From positions 1 through 22,865 of IMG/VR virus record IMGVR_UViG_3300035698_010789: a stretch of DNA of 22,865 nucleotides; one strand, 5' to 3'. The position numbers were made by a program, and so were the translations under genes. Under the pieces are notes generated by a model. It worked only from the letters and a program-made list of their open reading frames with translations. It searched no databases and had not been told where the DNA came from. Each line of letters opens with the position of its first letter. Position 1 is the first letter of the stretch. The DNA is from a virus. Below, piece after piece: positions 14,754 through 21,764 of the stretch.

Positions 14754-15689
14754 TCACTTTTGTTTGTTATTGATCGCTTCAACGATTGCAGAAACCGAAG
14801 AATATTGAGAAACTGGTTTTCTTGTTTCAGTCTCTTCAGTAAGAACTTCATCTTCTGTTTCTTCGCTTATTACTTGCGCCTTTTTAGCTTTAAAGAATGA
14901 TTCCTTAAGGGTACCAAGATCTGCCTCATATGCTTGAATGTCGTCGTTATCAAGCTTTTCTGACAAAGATTTTAATCTTTCTTTCTGAGAGACTGTAAGT
15001 CCTTCTGAAATATCATCAAAAACTTTTTCAGCTTTGAGACTGGCTATTTCCTTTGCAAGGGAAATATTTTCGTTGATAGCTTCATTTGTTTGATTTTGAA
15101 GTTCACCAACTTGTTCTTCTAACCCAGCAACCACATCAACTGTTTCTTCATCAATGTCAATATTGTGAGCAGAGAAAATATCTCTGAGACCGTCCATTAA
15201 TGATTCTGCCATTTCTACTTTAATGCCAGACTCTACAGCCACTTTATTTTCTTCCATCCACTGCTCAACAACATAGTCGAGATACGAGTCTAGGTTTTCG
15301 GTAATTTCTTCTATAGCTTCGTTAACAGTTTCAACTAATTTGTTATCAAACTCTTCTTCAAGAGCGGTAACAGCTTCGTTCACTTTTGTGTTTGTTGCTT
15401 CTCTAACAGCTGTTTCAAATACTAATGATACTTTAGATTTGAACTCTTCAGAAAGATCTGTACCTTCAAACATTGAAGCAATAGACTCTTCAACAGATAC
15501 AACTTCTTCTGCATCAACGTCGTCAGTTTCTTCTGACATAGGTGGCGCTTCTACAGTATCCGCTTTAGGATCTACTTTCTTTTTAACATCAGCTTTTTTC
15601 TTTTTAACTTCGCCGCCTGCTGGTGTCGTTGGTTCTGGAACCTCGGATACACCGTCGTCAGCAACGAATTTTTCTTCTAACTCTGACAT
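14754..15689 (-). CDS. 22: Prohead scaffold protein gp22
   Basis: A 311-residue, very acidic, helix-rich protein. The N-terminal 60 residues are low-complexity, with a Lys cluster (VKKKKADVKKKVDPKAD) and acidic stretches. The conserved core has YLDYVVEQWMEENKVAVESG and AESLMDGLRDIFSAHNIDID, typical of T4-like gp22. Next comes a coiled coil (VAGLEEQVGELQNQTNEAIN) and a C-terminal segment (LTVSQKERLKSLSEKL). It assembles the prohead core that gp21 later degrades. It is somewhat longer than T4 gp22 (269). It has AGGAG before the ATG and its own exact late promoter, consistent with the high amounts needed. Confidence 0.92.
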   Translation of the reverse strand: MSELEEKFVADDGVSEVPEPTTPAGGEVKKKKADVKKKVDPKADTVEAPPMSEETDDVDAEEVVSVEESIASMFEGTDLSEEFKSKVSLVFETAVREATNTKVNEAVTALEEEFDNKLVETVNEAIEEITENLDSYLDYVVEQWMEENKVAVESGIKVEMAESLMDGLRDIFSAHNIDIDEETVDVVAGLEEQVGELQNQTNEAINENISLAKEIASLKAEKVFDDISEGLTVSQKERLKSLSEKLDNDDIQAYEADLGTLKESFFKAKKAQVISEETEDEVLTEETETRKPVSQYSSVSAIVEAINNKQK

Positions 15690-15729
15690 ATTTACTCTCC
15701 TCTTATTTGGATTCGTGTTATATTATCCA

Positions 15730-15737
15730 TATTTATA
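15730..15737 (-). promoter_or_regulatory. T4-type late promoter for gene 22
   Basis: TATAAATA on the minus strand, ~41 nt before the gp22 start and just after the gp21 stop region. Confidence 0.85.
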
Positions 15738-15741
15738 ATTT

Positions 15742-16428
15742 TTAATTTTTCAGAGAAGTAAGGAATTTCTCAAAGAGTTTGGCGGCGTGTGACTCGTCAA
15801 TTACTCTAACAGTTTTCTTATATTCCCTTTTCACTTCTTGAACTATTTCCTCAACAACCTGTTGAACAGCATATTGTCTCCAAGTCCCAGCGGCAATATC
15901 ATAATAATATTCCGTATTTTCCATTATACCATTCACAAAACAATCAGGTCCAGAAGGATCTGTTACAATATCAACAGTTGCTAAATGAAAGTCGTCTTGC
16001 ACTTCCATTACGCCGTCTTTAGTAGGTTTGACAGAACCAAGACCACGCGTAGAAACACCAACCCTTACACCTTCATCTACGAAAGTTTTAACAATCTCAC
16101 CCATTGGTGTCGACAAGATTTTTGCCTTCCCAATAAAGTTTGATCCTTCACGCTTCATTTCAGTAATAAGATGAGAAACTCTATCACCGTTAATTTGCGG
16201 TCCGTCAGGATGTCCTAATTCACCAAGAGCTCTTTTTGGTTCAATAAAGTTCTTTTGGTATCTATTCATTTCTTTTTCAAGAATAGTTGAAGGATATATG
16301 CGACCGTTACGATTTTTCATATCGCCTTGCATGAAGATACCTTCAATGAAGTAATTCTTCTTACCATTTTCAGCTGCTTCGGTAACAACCTCGCAATCTT
16401 CATTGAATACTTCAGTAATTAACTTCAT
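15742..16428 (-). CDS. 21: Prohead core protease gp21
   Basis: A 228-residue member of the T4 prohead protease (herpesvirus assemblin-like, S77/U9) family. NRNGRIYP at ~39-46, RALGELGHPDG (66-76, catalytic His73) and VGVSTRGLGS (123-132, catalytic Ser126) are the family signatures. They are followed by TVDIVTDPSGPDCFVNGIME. It cuts capsid, scaffold and core proteins after (I/L)-x-E during head maturation and then itself. Its length is near T4 gp21 (212). GAGGAG lies before the ATG. The late promoter 25 nt upstream lies inside the end of the preceding small gene. Confidence 0.95.
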   Translation of the reverse strand: MKLITEVFNEDCEVVTEAAENGKKNYFIEGIFMQGDMKNRNGRIYPSTILEKEMNRYQKNFIEPKRALGELGHPDGPQINGDRVSHLITEMKREGSNFIGKAKILSTPMGEIVKTFVDEGVRVGVSTRGLGSVKPTKDGVMEVQDDFHLATVDIVTDPSGPDCFVNGIMENTEYYYDIAAGTWRQYAVQQVVEEIVQEVKREYKKTVRVIDESHAAKLFEKFLTSLKN

Positions 16429-16452
16429 GTATATACTCCTCGTTGTATCTTT

Positions 16453-16460
16453 TATTTATA
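16453..16460 (-). promoter_or_regulatory. T4-type late promoter for gene 21
   Basis: TATAAATA on the minus strand, 25 nt before the gp21 start. It overlaps the last codons and stop of the 74-residue gene upstream. Confidence 0.8.
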
Positions 16461-16680
16461 CTCTAGCATCGTAGTAGTTTTTAGATAATTCGCCGCGTTC
16501 AGTAGTTTCTCCAGCTTTCCTAACTTTAACATACGTTTTTTGTACGTTTCCAAGAGGAGTTGTGAAAGTTCGAACACCAGCTGCTGTAGTTCCGTTTGCG
16601 CCTGAATATGTTGCTGCGGCCGTGGCAGCATTATCATATTCCCATATGCTGTTTGATCCTGGAACTACTACCCAAGCCAT
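16456..16680 (-). CDS. Small protein at the gene 68 position, 74 aa
   Basis: I place the start at the ATG giving MAWVVVPGSNSIWEYDNAAT, one base after the upstream gene's stop (TAATATG). The longer in-frame reading adds 13 residues that lie inside the preceding gene and is less likely. The rest is Ala/Gly/Thr-rich (TYSGANGTTAAGVRTFTTPL) and ends with TYVKVRKAGETTERGELSKN YYDARV. It sits between the core-protein gene and gp21, where T4 has gene 68 (141 aa, prohead core), but no similarity to gp68 is evident. It is probably a minor virion or head protein; that is inference from position. Confidence 0.7.
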   Translation of the reverse strand: MAWVVVPGSNSIWEYDNAATAAATYSGANGTTAAGVRTFTTPLGNVQKTYVKVRKAGETTERGELSKNYYDARV

Positions 16681-16681
16681 A

Positions 16682-17599
16682 TTACATTGCTTCTCTTGCG
16701 AAACCAAGAATTTCTTCAAACCCTGACTTATCTGTCATCGCAGTACTTTGCATTTTCTTACGGTTCGTAGAAGAAAGATCTTTGAACATTTGGTTTAAAA
16801 GATCAGCATCTTGTTTCTTTAGAATAACAGAAGAACCGTCCTTAAATTTTACCATTCCGGTTGCAAACTTTTCGTTTAAGTCTTCGTCAATTTCGGCTTC
16901 TTCGGACTTGTCCCAAGGTGCTTTCTTCAAAGATACTTTACCTTTAGGCTGCACCTTCATTCCTTGAAGAGCTCTTGTAATTGTTTTTTGCGAAATTTTT
17001 ACAGTTTTTTTCGAACTTTTTGCTTCATCAATTTCGGCTTCTTCGCCCATAGACATTACTTCAGCTGTAGCGTAACTATATAATGTTTGCATTTCTTTAG
17101 CAACACCAGCTAATTTGTTTTGGAACCATTCTTCAGGATCTTGTGTTGATTGAACATAACGAGCAATACCCTGTACATTGTGTGACATTGAACGCAACGC
17201 ATTCATCATCATTGGCTTTTCTTCCATTGGGTTTTCAGAAAGCTCAACTTCTTCTTTAGCAATAGCTTTAGAAATAGCTTTGCGGCGCTTATGTAGATAT
17301 TCGTCAGAATCGTCAACATCGCCATCATTGTCAATATCTTTATCTTTACGATCTTTGTGCTTACCTTTAAGGGCTTTTGCATCTACTGGATCTATAGCTT
17401 CGTATACAGATGCATCTTCTCCAGGTGCAAGATCTGCCCTACGCTTGAGTTTAGCTGTCCCAGGTATTTCACCAGTAAACTGATGATCTAAAGCAACAGG
17501 ATGGCCAACTTTAGTTACGATGTGTTTATCCTTAAATGCTTTTTCGTCGCCTGCTTTTGGCTGAGCAACTTCAGATATTAAATTCTTAAAGGTTTTCAT
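16682..17599 (-). CDS. Putative prohead-core protein at the gene 67 position, with EF-hand-like loop
   Basis: A 305-residue, highly charged protein in the place of T4 gene 67 (prohead core, 80 aa) but much larger. Residues 88-99 (DIDNDGDVDDSD) form a perfect EF-hand/dockerin-type calcium loop, followed by EYLHKRRKAISKAIAKEE. Two copies of EEAEIDE (residues 186-192, 233-239) contain I-D-E, matching the gp21 cleavage rule, so the protein may be cut during maturation. The start overlaps the portal stop (ATGA). It has an upstream exact late promoter and a weak SD (AAGAAAG). I recall similar D-I-D-N-D-G-D-V-D proteins in this spot in other marine T4-like phages. The core-protein role is inferred from position and cleavage sites. 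Confidence 0.75.
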   Translation of the reverse strand: MKTFKNLISEVAQPKAGDEKAFKDKHIVTKVGHPVALDHQFTGEIPGTAKLKRRADLAPGEDASVYEAIDPVDAKALKGKHKDRKDKDIDNDGDVDDSDEYLHKRRKAISKAIAKEEVELSENPMEEKPMMMNALRSMSHNVQGIARYVQSTQDPEEWFQNKLAGVAKEMQTLYSYATAEVMSMGEEAEIDEAKSSKKTVKISQKTITRALQGMKVQPKGKVSLKKAPWDKSEEAEIDEDLNEKFATGMVKFKDGSSVILKKQDADLLNQMFKDLSSTNRKKMQSTAMTDKSGFEEILGFAREAM

Positions 17600-19272
17600 T
17601 TTTGAGGCTTTCTTTTAAATGATTTTGTTTTATTTATAACTTTAAGTGATTCTTCAGCATCGATTTCGGTATTATCATCTGCTGGCTCATCATCTGTAGG
17701 CTCTTGTTCTGAATCATCAAAATCGTCTTCTGCATCCATGCCCGGATCGTCTGGGTCATTGTATAGACCAGCCGATCTTTCTTGATCAATTTGCAGTTGC
17801 ATTTCGCGCATTTCATCGTCAGTCATGAATAGAACATTTTTGGTAATCCATTGTCTTGAATAATATTTACCTACTTGTTCTTCCATATCTCTTAACGTTG
17901 TTATTTTTTCGCGTAGAATTTCAGTCTGTTTTAATTCTTCAAAATAGTTATCTTTCATAAAGTCATAACGTATTTTGTTTTTAATATCGCCCCACTCTTC
18001 AGGATCTAAAACACCTTTTAAGATTAATTGCTTTTCAAGTAGAGAATCAAATAAACCTGAGAATCTGTTTCTTAATCTACGAATAAACTTACTAAACTTT
18101 ATTTCATCACGCGTCATTTCAGAAACACGGCCCATACTATACATATTTTCTGGCTCTAATCTAGAAACAGGAACTTTTAGCGATTTATATAATTTTCTTT
18201 GGAAATACGAAAGATTTTCATCACCACTTAGCGCTGCAGCATTACCACCAGCTAAAATATCCACTTCTGTAGATCTTTCTCCACCTCGGCGAGGAAACCA
18301 AAAATCTTCAGTCATAGTCATAAACTTACGACCATCTGTGATATCGCCACTATCTGAATCATACTGCAGTTTATTTTTATGGCGAGTCATCATGTCATGT
18401 AAGTATTGTTCAGCTTTTGCTTTTGGCAACTGACCTACATCGATATAAAATATTCTTCTTTCAGGAGCTCTTGTAATTGTATAAATTACAGTAGCATCTT
18501 CCAACATACGAAGTTGGTTTAACGGTTTAATAGCAGGATGTAAATACGAAAGAATTAGCGAATTATTTTCGTTCATATACCCAGAAGTTATTCTTGCTAC
18601 TGAATCTTTTGCAATTCTATAACCCTGAACAGTTTGCCCAGATGAAACATTGGAACTAACCGCTTTGGATCCAAACCCTGAATCGGAATAAAGATAATAT
18701 TCTTTCTTAACTTTTTTCAAAGGAATTCCAGAATGAGGATCTTTTTGTTTTTCATCCATTTCTTTAATAAGACGAAGTTTCCGCGGATCTATATAACGAA
18801 CTTCTTTTATGCCATCTTTTAAGTTTTCATTGTCTATGATAACATGATAATTTAATCTGCCATCTACGTAAAACTTTTGAAAAATGTCATATCCATAATT
18901 TGAAAAGTCAAGAAAACGAAGAATTTCTTCAAATTCCTCTATTATTCTATCTTTTACTTTGTCTGGTAAATTCGTATCATCTAAAACAACTTCAACAGCG
19001 TTTTCATGCGAATCAATGTTTATAGCTTCGTTAATAACTTCATCAACGGCCTGTGAAATTTCGGGCTGCAACATCATACCACGGTATTTTGTCACTAATT
19101 CGCCTTCAGACTTGGCATCGCCATCCATATTAATAGAAATACCATAGGATCCCCCGAGAGAGTTTCCTATGGTAATTGCGCCTTCGTCGTTAGTCGGTTC
19201 TACAAAAGAAACCGCAATGTCTTCATCAGCGCCGCCGATATCTTTTTTTATTTCAAAGCCAAAAATTCGCAT
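17596..19272 (-). CDS. 20: Portal protein gp20
   Basis: A 558-residue T4-family portal (T4 gp20 is 524). Family landmarks: VEVVLDDTNLPDKVKDRIIE, YIDPRKLRLIKE, IKPLNQLRMLEDATVIYTIT followed by RAPERRIFYIDVGQLPKAKA, DFWFPRRGGERSTEVDILAG, SYFQRKLYKSLKVPVSRLEP, and EMTRDEIKFSKFIRRLRNRF. The C-terminus is a long acidic tail (DDFDDSEQEPTDDEPADDNT). Forms the dodecameric gate through which gp17 pumps DNA and where the neck attaches. AGGAT stands before the ATG. No exact late box is in the 20-nt gap to gp19, so it is probably transcribed with gp19. Confidence 0.97.
   Translation of the reverse strand: MRIFGFEIKKDIGGADEDIAVSFVEPTNDEGAITIGNSLGGSYGISINMDGDAKSEGELVTKYRGMMLQPEISQAVDEVINEAINIDSHENAVEVVLDDTNLPDKVKDRIIEEFEEILRFLDFSNYGYDIFQKFYVDGRLNYHVIIDNENLKDGIKEVRYIDPRKLRLIKEMDEKQKDPHSGIPLKKVKKEYYLYSDSGFGSKAVSSNVSSGQTVQGYRIAKDSVARITSGYMNENNSLILSYLHPAIKPLNQLRMLEDATVIYTITRAPERRIFYIDVGQLPKAKAEQYLHDMMTRHKNKLQYDSDSGDITDGRKFMTMTEDFWFPRRGGERSTEVDILAGGNAAALSGDENLSYFQRKLYKSLKVPVSRLEPENMYSMGRVSEMTRDEIKFSKFIRRLRNRFSGLFDSLLEKQLILKGVLDPEEWGDIKNKIRYDFMKDNYFEELKQTEILREKITTLRDMEEQVGKYYSRQWITKNVLFMTDDEMREMQLQIDQERSAGLYNDPDDPGMDAEDDFDDSEQEPTDDEPADDNTEIDAEESLKVINKTKSFKRKPQK
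17631..17638 (-). promoter_or_regulatory. T4-type late promoter for the gene 67-position protein
   Basis: TATAAATA on the minus strand, 32 nt before the start at 17599. It lies inside the 3' end of the portal coding sequence. Confidence 0.75.
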
Positions 19273-19291
19273 TAATTAATCATCCTATAAA

Positions 19292-19825
19292 TTAAGTAGT
19301 TGAAGTGCCAGTAGTTCCTTCAACTCTCCACAGATCGTATTGGAATGTAACTCCAAATTCTTCGATAACATCTGTAGATTCCCATGAAAGGGGTATCGCG
19401 TCAACTGTGACAGGATATATACCCTCGAATACGTATGTTCTAAGCAAAGATCCATCTTTACCAAACTGTGTTACAATCGCGTTTGATTTGTAATCTTGTG
19501 GTAACGACCGTGCATTAGAATCATGAGTATTTATCGCATTTGACCATGTTTCCATCGCGTTGCGAACTAAAAAGTCCTCATCGTTGATACACGTAACGGG
19601 CCAATCTTCAAACGTCCTATCTCCAGCATATTTGACTTGACGACCAAAGTATGGAACCACATAAGAACCTAGAGTTGATCCAGGTAATGCTGCAGTTTTA
19701 ACCATAAATGGTACTTTCAAATCAGCAAGGCCAGTGATTGGATTTGTGATTTGCACTTGGAAGAGGGTAGGTCTTGCCCCACCCCCTACTAATTGCGATT
19801 TAAATTCGTTGATATTAAATGCCAT
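19292..19825 (-). CDS. 19: Tail tube protein gp19
   Basis: A 177-residue protein with the T4-like tube signature: GARPTLFQVQITNP near the N-terminus, KTAALPGSTLGSYVVPYFGR, VKYAGDRTFEDWPVTCINDE, FLVRNAMETWSNAIN, and IYPVTVDAIPLSWESTDVIE. T4 gp19 is 163 residues. Polymerises in hexamer rings to form the inner tail tube. AAGGAG lies before the ATG. It is preceded by a one-mismatch late box. The sheath gene is directly upstream, giving the standard 18-19-20 order. Confidence 0.95.
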   Translation of the reverse strand: MAFNINEFKSQLVGGGARPTLFQVQITNPITGLADLKVPFMVKTAALPGSTLGSYVVPYFGRQVKYAGDRTFEDWPVTCINDEDFLVRNAMETWSNAINTHDSNARSLPQDYKSNAIVTQFGKDGSLLRTYVFEGIYPVTVDAIPLSWESTDVIEEFGVTFQYDLWRVEGTTGTSTT

Positions 19826-19843
19826 GATTATCTCCTTTTCTTT

Positions 19844-19851
19844 TATTTATT
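19844..19851 (-). promoter_or_regulatory. Possible late promoter (AATAAATA) for gene 19
   Basis: AATAAATA on the minus strand, ~19 nt before the gp19 start, one mismatch from the late consensus. It overlaps the gp18 stop. It is closer to the gene than the exact boxes, leaving a very short leader. Confidence 0.45.
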
Positions 19852-21691
19852 AGAGTGGCTGACCAACGATTTCATCAAACTCAACGCCAGTTCTTGTGGC
19901 AACGAATGTCAATTCAATAACGTTAATTGAACGAGCAGGCTTAATAAAGATATTGCCTCTAAACAAGTTTTTATCAACAACATCTGGGGTATTTACAGTT
20001 GCATCAGATACAACCCTGAAATCAATAATACCACGCTTTCCTTGAATATCGCGAAGGAATGGTTCCACTAAGTTTTTAAACTGCGTTTGAGTAAACTCAT
20101 CGTTAAAGTCAAAGAGGAACGACGCCGACACCGTAGATATAGCTTTCTCAACTGTGATGAAGAGGCGGCGAACATTAATACGAGTAAATGCGCTCCCAGT
20201 TGCTGTACCAAGTCCAGTTTTATCACCAAAGAGTAATACACCTTGGCCTACTTGAGTAATAACTGGGTTAATATCAGCACCGTATAATTGGTCTCTTTGA
20301 GCTTTATTTGGATTAAATGCTAATTTAACAACATTTTTAATAATACCTCTTTTAAAACCAGCTGGTGATACCCAAGGTTCTACTCTCACAGAAAGACCTG
20401 CAATGTCACCGTTTAAAGGTACCCAACGATATTCGTCGTTATATTTGTCGTAACGATATTTATATCCGCTGTCCATAAACCAATAAGACGAAGATTGCAC
20501 AAGATTTCTAAATGCAATAACATTTGTCATTTTAGTTTCAGGATTTGATGGAGTAACAGCATCAGCTAAAGGCGGCGAAAAGTAAACAACGCAATCTTTT
20601 CTATGTTCAGCAATATTTGCTACAACATAGTTTGCGAGATTTGAGCTATCAGATTTACCACAAATAATAGCTGAAATATCAACTTCATTAGCATCTTTAT
20701 ATAAATCGTAACCTAATGCTACTTGTCCAAACGGTACCGCAGCTTCGCCAAGACCGTCTGTGCCATCTGCCATACGATCATAAATTGGAATTGTAATAGC
20801 AGTACTAACCAATGTGCCAAGAGCTATTTGGTTAACCCATGCAGAAGAATTAAATATCACAGTAGGATAATAATTGTTTGTGCCGTCCGGGAGTTTTGCA
20901 TTGGAATTAACTGATAAGTTTTCATATAATTCAAGAACAGTACCAGCAGTTCCAGTGATTTCGCCACCAGCATCAATAACAGCAATGTGAATATTGTTTG
21001 CATTTGACGGCGCAGATTGCGCTATATTTGCATATCCCCATTTTCTTGTTATTTTTAATAGTGCAAGATCTGTTTCAGCTAACGTAAATCTGTTTTTTGT
21101 TGTTATTGTATAGTTAAATGGTGCAGAGCCAGGACTTGCGGTATCATCAGAAAATGCGGATACAATAAGTTCTTGGTACCCTACTGAATCGTTTCCTATT
21201 CGTATAATATCATCTTGTTGAATTTCACCAATTTCGGCTGTTAAACCAGTTATGCTAAAAGATGTTGAGTTAAACGTAATAGTACCTGCTATATCGCCTA
21301 TAGCCACAATCGCTTCCTCATAAGATGTAGAAGTTACTACGGAAACTTCAATGCTATTTCCTAGTTCTCCTGGATACTTTGCCTGAAAATACGTATTATC
21401 AGCGATTGCAGTATTTGCCCCATCAGTGACGCGAGTTACATATAACGCGTTTGAATATGACAAAAAGTCTGCTGCACTAAAAAAGGTTTCATGGTTTTGC
21501 CAAGTAGTGTTTGCGTGTGGTTTACCAAAACGACTAGCTAGTTCTTCTTCCGAAGAAACTAAAATGCGTTCGTTAACTGGACCCCAACGAAAAACACCGG
21601 CAATAGCGGCAGGTGGTGTTCCAATGGCCGGTATTACTGCCGACGCATCTACTTCCCTGACGATGACGGATGGACTTACAGAAAAAGTCAT
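19850..21691 (-). CDS. 18: Contractile tail sheath protein gp18
   Basis: A 613-residue protein (T4 gp18 is 659). The N-terminus MTFSVSPSVIVREVDASAVI and GTPPAAIAGVFRWGPVNERI are typical. The C-terminal domain has INVRRLFITVEKAISTVSAS, FDFNDEFTQTQFKNLVEPFL, QGKRGIIDFRVVSD and INVIELTFVATRTGVEFDEI. These are strong hallmarks of T4-like sheath, the conserved inner domain that contacts the tube. The variable central domain (roughly residues 100-330) carries Ser/Thr/Asn-rich segments. GGGGAG precedes the ATG, with an exact late promoter 55 nt upstream. Confidence 0.97.
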   Translation of the reverse strand: MTFSVSPSVIVREVDASAVIPAIGTPPAAIAGVFRWGPVNERILVSSEEELASRFGKPHANTTWQNHETFFSAADFLSYSNALYVTRVTDGANTAIADNTYFQAKYPGELGNSIEVSVVTSTSYEEAIVAIGDIAGTITFNSTSFSITGLTAEIGEIQQDDIIRIGNDSVGYQELIVSAFSDDTASPGSAPFNYTITTKNRFTLAETDLALLKITRKWGYANIAQSAPSNANNIHIAVIDAGGEITGTAGTVLELYENLSVNSNAKLPDGTNNYYPTVIFNSSAWVNQIALGTLVSTAITIPIYDRMADGTDGLGEAAVPFGQVALGYDLYKDANEVDISAIICGKSDSSNLANYVVANIAEHRKDCVVYFSPPLADAVTPSNPETKMTNVIAFRNLVQSSSYWFMDSGYKYRYDKYNDEYRWVPLNGDIAGLSVRVEPWVSPAGFKRGIIKNVVKLAFNPNKAQRDQLYGADINPVITQVGQGVLLFGDKTGLGTATGSAFTRINVRRLFITVEKAISTVSASFLFDFNDEFTQTQFKNLVEPFLRDIQGKRGIIDFRVVSDATVNTPDVVDKNLFRGNIFIKPARSINVIELTFVATRTGVEFDEIVGQPL

Positions 21692-21745
21692 ATTTTTCTC
21701 CCCTGTGTAAGGTTATTTGACACTTGTTTTCAATCTATTCTTGTC

Positions 21746-21753
21746 TATTTATA
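21746..21753 (-). promoter_or_regulatory. T4-type late promoter for gene 18
   Basis: TATAAATA on the minus strand in the gap between genes 17 and 18, 55 nt before the gp18 start. Confidence 0.85.
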
Positions 21754-21764
21754 AAAAACCGTTT

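Noticed and set aside
14013-15738. Plus-strand frames opposite gp23 and gp22 (for example 14013-14252, 15340-15738)
   Set aside because: Antisense shadows of strongly supported structural genes with Ser/Cys-rich composition; no ribosome sites.
20457-20464. Minus-strand TATAAATA inside gp18
   Set aside because: More than 600 nt from the next gene start and coding for the Tyr-Lys-Tyr of the sheath; probably chance in A+T-rich coding DNA. The same holds for 21902-21909 in gp17 and the plus-strand box 8052-8059.
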